Below are positions 18,348 through 26,290 of a stretch of DNA of 45,380 nt, piece after piece. The translations under genes and the position numbers were made by a program. Source of the DNA: Vampirovibrio sp. (GTDB lineage Bacteria; Cyanobacteriota; Vampirovibrionia; Vampirovibrionales; Vampirovibrionaceae); NCBI GenBank assembly GCA_021323475.1, contig JAJQJM010000004.1, positions 1 through 45,380 of the forward strand, written 5' to 3'. The notes below the pieces were generated by a model. It was not told the origin of the DNA. It saw only the letters and a list, made by a program, of their open reading frames with translations, and ran no database searches. Positions within the stretch are counted from its first letter, which is position 1. The number at the start of each line of letters is the position of its first letter.

Positions 18348-19592
18348 ATGATTCGGAAAGCATTCCGTTATACTTTGTTGTCCGCACTTTCGTTGGCAAT
18401 GATTCAATTACCTTCGTTTGCTTACCAGCTTGATAAGACCAATCGCGTCATCAGCGTGGCACCGGGAACATCCGTTTCCGCCACCACCACCGATTTACAG
18501 AACGCATTTTCATATCTGGTGAGTCGGCCTGATAAAGACGCTTTGTGGACCATGAAATTCGCGCCGGGCAAATATGAAGTGTCGAAAACGCTGAGAGCGA
18601 CCGGTTTGAAAAATACCATTTTGTCCTCCAATCCATCCTCTCCTGCGAAAATTGTGAAAACAGCCACTTGGGATGATAATCGCAGTGGAGAGTATCTCCT
18701 GAATTTCCCATACGCCAATAAAGTTCAATTGATTGGCTTTGAACTTTATGGACACACGACGTTTGCCAACGGCAATACACCGGACTGGGGCGATCAGGGT
18801 GTTTACTTCGGTTCCGGCAACATCGTGAAAGTGGACAGCAACAAATTCTACAACTTCGGAAATGCCGCGTTGAGAGTCGTGACTGATGCCCGCGATCCGG
18901 TGCATGGTGTGAACAGCTTCAAGACCCAGGTCAGCAACAACCTGTTTAATAACGTCTACCAAACCGCCACCACCTCTATCGATAAACTTCACGGTGGTAC
19001 GGCCATGTCCACCTGGAGCAGAAACACCTTCGTGAACCTGCGTGGCTCGATTAAATTCGCTTCCAGAACACCGGGTGCGAAAACCATTGAGTTCGTGAAC
19101 AACGTGGTGAATGGCGGTGATCACTTCGGGTTGGAAATCGACAACTACAGTGATTTTCTAATCAAGGGCAACACGTTCCAGAACATTAAAGAATACGCCA
19201 TGACGATTTATACTGCTGGTAATGGCGATATTATGAGTAAAGGGTTCCCTTGGGGCGATAACTTCAGTATCGTTGACAACACCATCAAGAACGTGACTTA
19301 TGCGATTCGCTATGCCCATAAACCTTTCTGGGACGGCACCCAGAATGTTCCAAAAAACCTGGTGATTGACGGTAACACCATTAGCAACGTGACCAATACG
19401 GCCTCTTATGTTCCTTTGGTTTATATTGGCGGCGGTGTATTTAATGGCGTAAAGATCACTAACAACAAAATGTCTGCCATTGCGAACAGAAAATACTTCA
19501 GCGTTCAATCTGGCAGCACCAACGTTTCTATTTTAAACAACATGGTTGATGGCGTTGCTTACGGCGCCCAAACAACCACTGCTGTAAAGTAA
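18348..19592 (+). CDS. Secreted right-handed parallel beta-helix protein
   Basis: This 414-residue protein has a clear signal peptide (basic start, hydrophobic core, cut near S-F-A / Y-Q-L at residues 24-26). The mature part shows the pectate-lyase/NosD-like pattern: an early A-P-G-K-Y-E-V-S-K-T-L segment, then repeated rungs with Asn ladders such as V-D-S-N-K-F-Y-N-F, V-N-N-V-V-N-G-G, I-K-G-N-T-F-Q-N-I, V-D-N-T-I-K-N-V and I-D-G-N-T-I-S-N-V. It is probably an extracellular carbohydrate-binding or polysaccharide-degrading protein. Catalytic residues cannot be assigned by eye. The start is supported by GGGAG eight bases upstream. A long gene-free region upstream and a hairpin downstream indicate a single-gene unit. 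Confidence 0.88.
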   Translation: MIRKAFRYTLLSALSLAMIQLPSFAYQLDKTNRVISVAPGTSVSATTTDLQNAFSYLVSRPDKDALWTMKFAPGKYEVSKTLRATGLKNTILSSNPSSPAKIVKTATWDDNRSGEYLLNFPYANKVQLIGFELYGHTTFANGNTPDWGDQGVYFGSGNIVKVDSNKFYNFGNAALRVVTDARDPVHGVNSFKTQVSNNLFNNVYQTATTSIDKLHGGTAMSTWSRNTFVNLRGSIKFASRTPGAKTIEFVNNVVNGGDHFGLEIDNYSDFLIKGNTFQNIKEYAMTIYTAGNGDIMSKGFPWGDNFSIVDNTIKNVTYAIRYAHKPFWDGTQNVPKNLVIDGNTISNVTNTASYVPLVYIGGGVFNGVKITNNKMSAIANRKYFSVQSGSTNVSILNNMVDGVAYGAQTTTAVK

Positions 19593-19626
19593 ATAGCATG
19601 ATGTTGGTTATAATTTAATCCGGTTT

Positions 19627-19657
19627 ATGCAGGCCAGTCGTAAAGGCTGGCCTGCAT
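19627..19657. terminator. Strong hairpin after the beta-helix gene
   Basis: ATGCAGGCCAG (19627-19637) and CTGGCCTGCAT (19647-19657) form a perfect 11-bp stem with a 9-nt loop. No T-run follows on the plus strand (ATTAAAAATAAAAAA instead). It may act as a weak or factor-assisted terminator or as a transcript-stabilising 3' hairpin. Confidence 0.55.
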
Positions 19658-19726
19658 ATTAAAAATAAAAAAGCGTTTGAGTGGTTAATTTGTATAGTAC
19701 GAGTGTTCAGCAAATAGGGTTTTAAT

Positions 19727-20062
19727 ATGCGTGGTCAATTAAAAGTTAAATTGTTATCGGGTCTATTAACGGTCATCACGTTGACGACCGTAACGGGTCT
19801 TTCACAGGCTGCCAGGGCTGAGGTGAGCTGGGCGGACATTTTGAAGCCGATCGTATCGGAATTGGTGGTGCCGACCGTGAAAAAAGGCATTGCCAACTGG
19901 CAAGCCAAAAAAGGCAACAGCATGCAGAGCCAAACGGATGATATCGCCGATGTCATTAATTCCGAGGTTGTTGAGGTTTATGCCGACAGCACGGCCAGCG
20001 CTACCGTGGTGGATCCCGTCTCCAATGAAGACTGGAAATTGCCGGAGGAACCGATCAACTAA
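19727..20062 (+). CDS. Small exported hypothetical protein
   Basis: This 111-residue protein has a signal peptide (basic M-R-G-Q-L-K-V-K, hydrophobic L-L-S-G-L-L-T-V-I-T, cut after A-R-A near residue 31). The mature part of about 80 residues is acidic and Val/Ser/Asp-rich, with no known motif. It follows the beta-helix gene by 134 bp and has its own terminator. It is not recognised. Confidence 0.7.
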   Translation: MRGQLKVKLLSGLLTVITLTTVTGLSQAARAEVSWADILKPIVSELVVPTVKKGIANWQAKKGNSMQSQTDDIADVINSEVVEVYADSTASATVVDPVSNEDWKLPEEPIN

Positions 20063-20097
20063 TTCGAGGGCTGTGTTCCCTTGCGTTAAAAACACTT

Positions 20098-20122
20098 AAA
20101 GCCGGGTCTACCCCGGCTTTTT
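20098..20122 (+). terminator. Rho-independent terminator
   Basis: AAAGCCGGG (20098-20106) pairs with CCCGGCTTT (20112-20120), loop TCTAC, followed by TT. It lies 36 bp after the small exported protein's stop and closes that transcript. Confidence 0.88.
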
Positions 20123-20222
20123 GCCTATTATCAGAACAGGCTGGCATATAAATTCTTAGACTTGTGCTGCCAACATGGGGTACCACGAAGAACGCTAGCT
20201 AAGCGCGCTGGCTTATCGCGTC

Positions 20223-20993
20223 TTACTTATCTTTTTTCTTATCTTTACCGGCAGCCGGGGTGAAGAACTGGGACTGTACCATTTTGGCAATTTCAATGTC
20301 CGATTTGCCTTCATCCTTTGCTTTTTTCACGGCTTCGCGAATACTGCCCGCTTTTTCAGGCTCAGGTTCCTCTGGCTGTTGCTGCTGCGCCAACGACTGG
20401 ACCATCATTTCAGAGAACATGGCAAAGCCGGTTGGCATGGCCGTATCAAGGTGGCCGGATTCCGCGACTTCACTGATATCGTTCAGCATGGCGGAAAATG
20501 CCTGCGGTCCGACCTGTTTGGCGACCTCTGGGGTAATATTTCTGTGAAGATCGGCCACAGCCTCTTGCTTATCCGTGTCCGACAGCTCACTTGCCGCAAT
20601 GAGCGCTTCATTCATCTTGATGAAGTGTTCCCGGAACGCTGCCGATAAGGCCGGCGATTGGGCCAGATTCTGCGTTGCCTTGGAAAAGCGTTTTAACGCC
20701 AGCTTCAGGTGAGGATTGGGCTCCTGATCGGAGACCAGCCCATGAAAGGCTTTGCCGATGCGCTTTGCAAACAATTGAAGGCGGCCTTGCAGTTTTAACA
20801 GGTCATGCTGTAGCAGTGGCGTATGCTGCGGGCTTTGAGCGCGATGAAGTTCCACTCGATCGGTTTCGGGCGTCCCGGAGGCAGGCCGATTGGAGTCGGT
20901 CGCGTCCACTGTCGGACGATTCTGGCTGCTATTGGTTTGCGGAGAAGGTATTTGGCCGAAACGGGGGAGGGAATAAGAGAAAGTCGCTGTCAT
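20223..20993 (-). CDS. Hypothetical helical protein with Lys-rich tail
   Basis: This protein is about 256 residues long and not recognised. ATG 20993 has AAAAGGG nine bases upstream and is preferred to an upstream start at 21032. The first 75 residues are Ser/Pro/Thr/Asn-rich and probably disordered. Residues 80-200 are helical. A Q-Q-Q-Q-P-E-E-P-E-P-E-linker leads to a conserved-looking helix (R-E-A-V-K-K-A-K-D-E-G-K-S-D-I-E-I-A-K) and a K-D-K-K-K-D-K end. It has no signal peptide. Confidence 0.65.
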   Translation of the reverse strand: MTATFSYSLPRFGQIPSPQTNSSQNRPTVDATDSNRPASGTPETDRVELHRAQSPQHTPLLQHDLLKLQGRLQLFAKRIGKAFHGLVSDQEPNPHLKLALKRFSKATQNLAQSPALSAAFREHFIKMNEALIAASELSDTDKQEAVADLHRNITPEVAKQVGPQAFSAMLNDISEVAESGHLDTAMPTGFAMFSEMMVQSLAQQQQPEEPEPEKAGSIREAVKKAKDEGKSDIEIAKMVQSQFFTPAAGKDKKKDK

Positions 20994-21308
20994 GCAGAAA
21001 GGCCCTTTTTGCAGGTGAATTGAGGACAACAAAGCTTGCCTGGCAAGTTACCAAGAAGTAAGTTACCAAAAAGAATATAAGAATAAAAGCGATAAAGCGT
21101 AATGATTGCTTAGTCCATTGTGGCGAGGCGGGCGTTTGAGTGGCATGCTGGCATGAATGTTTTATTAATTTGTAAAATTAAATTATCAAAAATAATAGTG
21201 CGACAGACGCCAGCTAAACCCCACCGGCGTCATACTTCAGAAGCAAGAGAGTGTTATCAACTACCGTTGATACCCTGAGGACACTCATCGCTTGGAACGG
21301 GACGCAAT

Positions 21309-21833
21309 TTACCAGCTAAACCAGGACGGGTTACGGTTCGTGCTGCCCAGATAGTCATCATAGGTCATCAGGCGTCCGGTCCCTAGAATCACAATGCCTA
21401 AAGATTCCAGTTGCCCTTTGTAGCCATTGGTATCCAATATGCAGGAATACAGGCCGGTACTTCCGGTGATGGAGCCTGACAAGATTAGTATTGAGCCATT
21501 ATGGAGCTTAATACAGGTGTAAGAAGCGCAACTATACGAGGCTGTGCCGTCATTTGGCGTTGAATCCACAAGGCTGGTGGTATCCACCTTGACATAGTTC
21601 ATGTATTGAGTCAGGGAAGAGACAGGGATGGCGGTGGAGGCATCGGTGGCGAGTTTGGCTTTTTGGACCGCTTCACTCAGCATGCCCATGGTTTCCTTGC
21701 CAATGGCCTTATTTTGCCCGTTCTGTTGGGCGGAAATAATTTTGGGAATGGTAAATGTGGCGATTTCAGCCAGAATGGCCAGCGCTATTAACAGCTCGGC
21801 TAACGTGAACCCAGAATTATTCGATTTGGACAT
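21309..21833 (-). CDS. Type IV prepilin-like protein, divergent cluster member
   Basis: This is about 174 residues from ATG 21833, chosen to match the short leaders of its neighbours; the frame continues 15 codons upstream. After the leader it reads S-G-F-T-L-A-E-L-L-I-A-L-A-I-L, a class III prepilin cleavage site with Glu at +5. It then continues A-T-F-T-I-P-K-I-I-S-A-Q-Q-N-G-Q. The body carries Y-S-C-A-S-Y-T-C-I-K-L-H-N-G. It lacks the G-G-T and D-P-D-G segments of the other members but keeps the terminal N-P-S-W-F-S-W. It is likely a minor pilin or pseudopilin inserted in the inner membrane and processed by PilD. It is the most distal gene of the five. Confidence 0.88.
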   Translation of the reverse strand: MSKSNNSGFTLAELLIALAILAEIATFTIPKIISAQQNGQNKAIGKETMGMLSEAVQKAKLATDASTAIPVSSLTQYMNYVKVDTTSLVDSTPNDGTASYSCASYTCIKLHNGSILILSGSITGSTGLYSCILDTNGYKGQLESLGIVILGTGRLMTYDDYLGSTNRNPSWFSW

Positions 21834-22029
21834 GCGGTGAGGTGATTTCTTTGAATGCATTGATGAGGTTATCGGCAAGGAAGAACCAGATCTTTAACAG
21901 TGCCGCAGTTTTCATGATCAGGACGGCAGGTGGAAGGCAAATGGCACGCAGATCTTGCCAGCCTGAGTTTATGGTTTCGGCAAAGAGGAGATGGGGCTGA
22001 CAATCATTACCAAGATGAAATAAGGACAG

Positions 22030-22608
22030 CTACCAACTGAACCAGCTGGGTGTCTCAGAAGCCGGGGCTGGCGTATAGGTATCACAGCTCGATTGGACAG
22101 TAAAAGGAACAGAGCCGCGATCGGTCACTCGTCCATTGTAAAAAACGTGGATTGCCAGTGATTTTCCTGGCCCGGTGTTACTGTTGGAATACTCACCATC
22201 CGGATCGAACATGATGAAGAGTACATGGGTCGTGCTGGTGCCTCCAAAGGAACAGCGATCCATCAATACGCCCCCGTTATGGAGCTTATAACAAGGTTGG
22301 CCAGCGCTACAGGTTAAGCTGCCGAAGTCATTAGTATCATCGATTGTTCCTGATGTCATGATTTTTGTATAGTTTAGATACTGGGTAAAGTCTGAAAGTC
22401 GGGTTGAGCTGGATACCTGCCCACTATTGAGCCACATTTGATAAGCGGCGGATACGGTACTTAACGCTTCTTTTGCTTTCGCATTGCTTTGGCCATTTTG
22501 TGTAGTGGAAATGATCTTGGGGATGGTAAAGGTTGCAATCATTCCCAAGATTGCCAATGTAATCAGCAGCTCTGCTAACGTAAAGGCAGGGTACCGTGTT
22601 TTTGACAT
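22030..22608 (-). CDS. Type IV prepilin-like protein
   Basis: This 192-residue protein has a nine-residue leader region ending P-A, then F-T-L-A-E-L-L-I-T-L-A-I-L-G-M-I. Ala rather than Gly stands before Phe, a tolerated change at the prepilin peptidase site. The body carries L-T-C-S-A-G-Q-P-C-Y-K-L-H-N-G, F-G-G-T-S-T-T-H, D-P-D-G-E and G-P-G-K-S, and ends T-P-S-W-F-S-W. The D-P-D-G loop may bind calcium, as proposed for other minor pilins. No strong Shine-Dalgarno sequence precedes the ATG, as in the rest of the cluster. Its promoter region resembles those of its neighbours. Confidence 0.9.
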   Translation of the reverse strand: MSKTRYPAFTLAELLITLAILGMIATFTIPKIISTTQNGQSNAKAKEALSTVSAAYQMWLNSGQVSSSTRLSDFTQYLNYTKIMTSGTIDDTNDFGSLTCSAGQPCYKLHNGGVLMDRCSFGGTSTTHVLFIMFDPDGEYSNSNTGPGKSLAIHVFYNGRVTDRGSVPFTVQSSCDTYTPAPASETPSWFSW

Positions 22609-22833
22609 TCTAGGCTACTATCCTCTTGGATGGATTGGATATCGGCAGGAATGCCTGAAGCTTTAGCAATGCTGTCGCTGGCCAGTATTTGAGACAGGCA
22701 GTGGAAGGCAAAAGCAAGTGAATGCCTGCGTTTTGATCTACCGCTTCGTAGAACCCTTGTGAGCAAGAGGTAGGGTATTCAACCCGTTAGGCCGAGGACT
22801 TATGGGACGTCAGGTTTATACTGAGCCGCACTG

Positions 22834-23400
22834 TTACCAGCTAAACCAGGAGGGATCATAATTCCCCGGATTGTAAGTGCCGGCGCCGTCCTGACTATTG
22901 GGCGCCATAGTCCCCCAGCTTGTTACCCGGCCATTATAGTATAGGACCCCCCAGATACTACTGGCATTCGCCCCGTAGGCGCCATCCGGATCGATCAGAA
23001 ACCACTGCATATTCGTGGCATTGGTACCTCCAAATGAGCCAATCGTGCCAAATGCGACGATGGCCCCGCTGTGTAACCGCAAACAGGTTCGGCTGGCACA
23101 TGAATACGAGGCGGTATCGTTGGGACTTCCGTCAATGGTGGAGGAGGTATCTACTTTGACATAGTTTATATAAGAAGTGATTGCCGTGATCGATGTATTG
23201 CTGCTGATGACGTTGCTGTTGCCATACAATTGATAAGCTGAGGCCACTGTGGCAAAGGCTTCTTTTGTTTTTGCGTTGTTTTGCCCGTTTTGCTGTGATG
23301 AAATGATTTTGGGAATCGTAAAGGTGGCAATCTCAGCCAAAATTGCCAAAGCGATTAACAGCTCTGCCAAAGTAAAACCAGTATTACGAGTGTTGAACAT
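22834..23400 (-). CDS. Type IV prepilin-like protein
   Basis: This 188-residue member of the tandem family has leader M-F-N-T-R-N-T-G then F-T-L-A-E-L-L-I-A-L-A-I-L-A-E-I, with Glu at +5. The body contains Y-S-C-A-S-R-T-C-L-R-L-H-S-G (a likely disulfide pair), F-G-G-T-N-A-T-N, I-D-P-D-G-A and Y-Y-N-G-R, and ends D-P-S-W-F-S-W. It would be assembled into a pilus or pseudopilus by the PilM/N/O platform, whose genes lie 3.4 kb away. The upstream region keeps the T-T-C-A-G-G-C and G-A-T-T-A-T-C-G blocks found before the next two pilin genes. Confidence 0.92.
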   Translation of the reverse strand: MFNTRNTGFTLAELLIALAILAEIATFTIPKIISSQQNGQNNAKTKEAFATVASAYQLYGNSNVISSNTSITAITSYINYVKVDTSSTIDGSPNDTASYSCASRTCLRLHSGAIVAFGTIGSFGGTNATNMQWFLIDPDGAYGANASSIWGVLYYNGRVTSWGTMAPNSQDGAGTYNPGNYDPSWFSW

Positions 23401-23651
23401 TTCAGGCCGTTATTCTTATCAACTGGCTTGATTATCGGTTGAACCGGCAGAAACTTTAATCATGTGGGGATAGAAGCGAGATAGCTGGCATGATGGTCTA
23501 CGGCAAGCTCTAGAATCGACGAATAGGGTACGATGGATACCTCTTATGGGTCCGTCCTATTTCGCTTGTTCTGGAAAATACATAGTGGGTGAATGGAGTA
23601 AGTATTGGAAATCCTGTCTCTCAGTTCTTATGCCGTAACAGGCCACAAAGA

Positions 23652-24235
23652 TTACCAACTGAACCAAGGTGGTACCAGTGCCGGATTTGGATTATATGTA
23701 GCCGCTGAACTGACCGTGCCAGAGACAATATTCCCCTCATCAGCCATTCTGCCATTGTAGTAAATAAATATACCAACCGCTTTACCCGGCCCGTTGGTTG
23801 TCCCATCTGTCAGCACTCCATCCGGGTCAATGTGTATCCAAAGCCCATTGGTTGTGCTAGTACCACCAAAGGAGGCGTCATTTCGCCACTGAATGACACT
23901 ACCGTTATGCATACGAATGCATTGATAAGTAGTGGAACAGTCCCTGGAAGTGCCCGTATAGACGCTATCCAGGCTTGAGCTGGTGTCAAAAGCCGTGTAG
24001 TTAATGTATGGGGTTAAGTGACTAATCTTGGTGCTGGAAGAGACTCCACCAGCCAGTTGAAGTTGCTGAAAAGCTGCCGCAACAGCCGATAGATCTTCTT
24101 TGGCAACGGCATTGTATTGTGTGTTGGCTTGGCTGTGAGAATTTTAGGTATGGTAAAGGTTGCAATCTCAGCTAGGATTAGCAGTGCAATAAGTATTTCG
24201 GCTAAACTAAAACCCGATAAAGGACTATGAAACAT
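23652..24235 (-). pseudogene. Type IV prepilin-like gene broken by a 1-base frameshift
   Basis: The first part (from 24235) encodes S-G-F-S-L-A-E-I-L-I-A-L-L-I-L and T-I-P-K-I-L-T-A, then loses frame near 24130. Adding one G to the GGCTTGGCTG run there restores A-Q-A-N-T-Q-Y-N-A and an open frame through to V-P-P-W-F-S-W at 23652. The restored protein holds the cysteine pair (C-S-T-T-Y-Q-C-I-R-M-H-N-G), F-G-G-T-S-T-T-N, I-D-P-D-G and G-P-G-K-A-V. Everything except the single missing base looks functional. It is therefore a very recent loss, a phase-variable state or a sequencing error. Confidence 0.85.
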
Positions 24236-24432
24236 TTCAGGCTGCTTCTTAATGGACTGGATTGATTATCGACTAAAGCCCCTGAAACTTTAGAATCGTG
24301 TATGAATATCCTCAGAAAACAAATAAGCTCCTGACTTCGTCAAAACGCTGTCTGGAGCTGAATTTATCTTAAGTTTTAAATGGTGGGCGCTGACGGGCTC
24401 GAACCGCCGACATCCTCCTTGTAAGGGAGGCG
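24232..24432. repeat. Direct repeat copy A (pilin 5' flank plus tRNA-Val 3' part)
   Basis: About 200 bp here match 25306-25506 with a constant offset of 1,074 bp, no gaps and about nine mismatches, all of them transitions. The repeat starts at the pilin start codon and ends inside the tRNA-Val anticodon stem. The pilin coding sequences on either side differ much more than the flanks. Confidence 0.9.
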
Positions 24433-24478
24433 GGCTTTCTCGCTTCGCTCGACGCCAAATGCTTTACCAGCTGAGGGT
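24381..24478 (-). pseudogene. tRNA-Val(UAC) pseudogene with disrupted 5' half
   Basis: Positions 24381-24432 equal the 3' part of the intact tRNA-Val (CCA end, T arm, variable loop, anticodon loop). The 5' part is replaced by about 30 bp including CTCGCTTCGCTCG, followed by a D-arm-like TTTACCAGCTGAG (minus-strand CTCAGCTGGTAAA). No acceptor stem can form, so it is not a working tRNA. Confidence 0.85.
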
Positions 24479-24516
24479 ATTGGCCACTTCGTGAATCCAT
24501 CGTTTGTGTCCTTTTC

Positions 24517-24657
24517 TTAAATCTTGCCGACATTCTTGCCGAGTTGATAACTCACCCATTTGATCACCAATCCCTCAAATACGTCAATGGATAATCCCCT
24601 AGCAATCTGGTGAGCCAACGTCTTGATATAGTCGAGAGTATTTATTCCATACCCGAA
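24517..24657 (-). other. Open-frame remnant of unknown origin
   Basis: A 46-codon minus-strand frame without a start codon encodes Y-I-K-T-L-A-H-Q-I-A-R-G-L-S-I-D-V-F-E-G, ending K-N-V-G-K-I before a stop. It reads like the C-terminus of a real, decayed protein. It lies next to the tRNA pseudogene, where integrase or mobile-element debris is often found. The family is not recognised, and chance openness is possible. Confidence 0.25.
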
Positions 24658-24748
24658 TCAAATCAAGAGCCTTTACGGACGTTGTAGGGAAGTGTATTGG
24701 GCTGAAGTAGAGAATCGACTTAAGCGTGGGATTCTACGGAACACAAGC

Positions 24749-25309
24749 CTACCAGCTAAACCAGGGTGGATCGAGGTTGGGGTTGGTCACATAACCACGG
24801 GTAGTTATTCGCCCATTGTAATAAAGGTAAAATTCAACAGCCTTTCCGGGACCGTTTGTTGTTCCGTCGGTTGTTCCATCTGGATCTATATCAACCCAAA
24901 TCACGTTTGTTGCATTGGTGCCTCCAAAGTTATAAGTTGAACTTCGTCCATATCGCAACATTGCACCGCTATGTAATCTCAAACAATAATTAGCACTGCC
25001 ACCCCCACAGGTGTATGTTCCCCCTGTTTGTTTGTCATCAATTACGGTGCTCGTATCAGTAGCCACATAGTTCATATACGGGGTTAAATCTTCAATTCCA
25101 ACTCCAGCGGTTACTGATGAGTTGTTATGCCGATATTGCTGATAGGCGGCTGAAACCATCGAGGCGGCTTCGTTTGCAATGGCATTATATCTGCTATTAG
25201 ATTGCGCTGTGATGACTTTAGGAATCGTAAAGGTCGCAATCACCCCCAAAATAGCCAAAGCTATCAACAGCTCGGCTAAAGTAAAACCAGTATGACGGGT
25301 TTGAGACAT
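24749..25309 (-). CDS. Type IV prepilin-like protein
   Basis: This 186-residue first member of the tandem cluster has leader M-S-Q-T-R-H-T-G then F-T-L-A-E-L-L-I-A-L-A-I-L-G-V-I, with Glu at +5. The body contains Y-T-C-G-G-G-S-A-N-Y-C-L-R-L-H-S-G, F-G-G-T-N-A-T-N, I-D-P-D-G-T and Y-Y-N-G-R, and ends D-P-P-W-F-S-W. Its upstream flank is almost identical to that of the frameshifted neighbour. It lies just downstream of tRNA-Val on the same strand, so it may be partly co-transcribed with the tRNA. Confidence 0.92.
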   Translation of the reverse strand: MSQTRHTGFTLAELLIALAILGVIATFTIPKVITAQSNSRYNAIANEAASMVSAAYQQYRHNNSSVTAGVGIEDLTPYMNYVATDTSTVIDDKQTGGTYTCGGGSANYCLRLHSGAMLRYGRSSTYNFGGTNATNVIWVDIDPDGTTDGTTNGPGKAVEFYLYYNGRITTRGYVTNPNLDPPWFSW

Positions 25310-25506
25310 TTCAGGCTGCTTCTTAATGGACTGGATTGATTATCGACTAAAGCCCCTGAAACTTTAGAATTGCATATGAGCATCTTCAGAAAACAAATAA
25401 GCTCCTGACTTCGTTAAAACGCTGTCTGGAGCTGAATCTATCTTAAGTTTTAAGTGGTGGGCGCTGACGGGCTCGAACCGCCGACATCCTCCTTGTAAGG
25501 GAGGCG
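25306..25506. repeat. Direct repeat copy B (pilin 5' flank plus tRNA-Val 3' part)
   Basis: This is the partner of 24232-24432, with a constant 1,074-bp offset. This copy joins an intact tRNA-Val, so it is probably the parental arrangement. Confidence 0.9.
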
Positions 25507-25530
25507 CTCTACCAACTGAGCTAAGCGCCC
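25455..25530 (-). tRNA. tRNA-Val (anticodon UAC)
   Basis: The 76-nt minus-strand sequence folds as a full cloverleaf. The acceptor is GGGCGCT/AGCGCCC, the D arm contains GCTCAGTTGGTAGAGC, and the anticodon stem CCTCC/GGAGG holds loop CTTACAA. The T arm contains GGTTCGAGCC-like sequence (GGCGG-TTCGAGC-CCGTC). The anticodon TAC reads valine codons. The 3' CCA is encoded. Confidence 0.97.
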
Positions 25531-25616
25531 ATCTCTGAGATGAGGTTCCATACTTATACTCGAAGGATACGGTCGGGTCAATGGCTAAATTCAAAATCCC
25601 GGAACCGATTGGCGCA

Positions 25617-26216
25617 TCAGGGACTCTGGGTGCCTTCCGCGAACAGGATGCCGACCTCGGTAGCGATGTACTGCATGGGGATGTCCCAGGAATCGGCGGG
25701 TAACAATGGCTGCACCAAGGCGCCGGGAGCAACGCCGACCCGAATCAGGTCGTGACCTGCCTGGGCCATCGCATTTAGGAACTTATCGAAGAAGCCCTTG
25801 CCATACCCCAGGCGGTAGCCCCGCCGGTCAAACATCAGGCCGGGCGCCAGCAGAATATCCCCCGGCTGTATGGCCGATAAGCGATCCGAGTCCGTGTGGG
25901 GCTCCTGAATGCCATACTTGCCGTGATTCAGGCGATGTTCCGGGTGGTAATGAAAAAACTCCAGGTGGTCTTTACTGACCACGGTGGGTAAATACCATCG
26001 TTTATGCGGAAATTGCTCAACCAGGGGCGTTAAATCCACTTCATTCCGAAAGGGGTGATAAAACAAAATCTGACCGGCCGCCTTAAACAGGGGCCAAAGG
26101 CTTAAATGGCTCCGAATGTCCAAACTGATTGCCTCAATCGGCAATTGTGAGCGCAAGTCCAGCGCCTGCTGCCGAAGTGCTTTTTTGGGATGATCGGGTA
26201 ATGACGGATTGCTCAT
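25617..26216 (-). CDS. 5-formyltetrahydrofolate cyclo-ligase
   Basis: This 199-residue enzyme of the MTHFS/YgfA family converts 5-formyl-THF to 5,10-methenyl-THF using ATP, returning stored folate to one-carbon metabolism. Family features are an N-terminal K-K-A-L-R-Q-Q-A-L segment, F-Y-H-P-F-R-N-E-V-D-L for folate binding, and the C-terminal signature P-G-L-M-F-D-R-R-G-Y-R-L-G-Y-G-K-G-F-F-D for ATP binding. It is cytoplasmic and normal in length. It follows tRNA-Val by 86 bp in reverse order on the same strand (tRNA lies downstream) and is divergent from the XRE regulator at 26291. Confidence 0.93.
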   Translation of the reverse strand: MSNPSLPDHPKKALRQQALDLRSQLPIEAISLDIRSHLSLWPLFKAAGQILFYHPFRNEVDLTPLVEQFPHKRWYLPTVVSKDHLEFFHYHPEHRLNHGKYGIQEPHTDSDRLSAIQPGDILLAPGLMFDRRGYRLGYGKGFFDKFLNAMAQAGHDLIRVGVAPGALVQPLLPADSWDIPMQYIATEVGILFAEGTQSP

Positions 26217-26290
26217 GGAACCTTCGATCCGGCTGAAAATTAAAGTTTCGGTATGCCCTGTCGAAAGATACGTAGGAGGCTACCAATCTA

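Noticed and set aside
18510-19124. 204-residue minus-strand frame
   Set aside because: Antisense to the beta-helix gene; His/Arg/Gly-rich composition typical of antisense translation.
24381-25530. Reading the two tRNA-Val copies as attL/attR of an integrated island
   Set aside because: The shared sequence extends about 145 bp beyond the tRNA 3' end to the pilin start, so simple tandem duplication explains it better than a tRNA attachment core.
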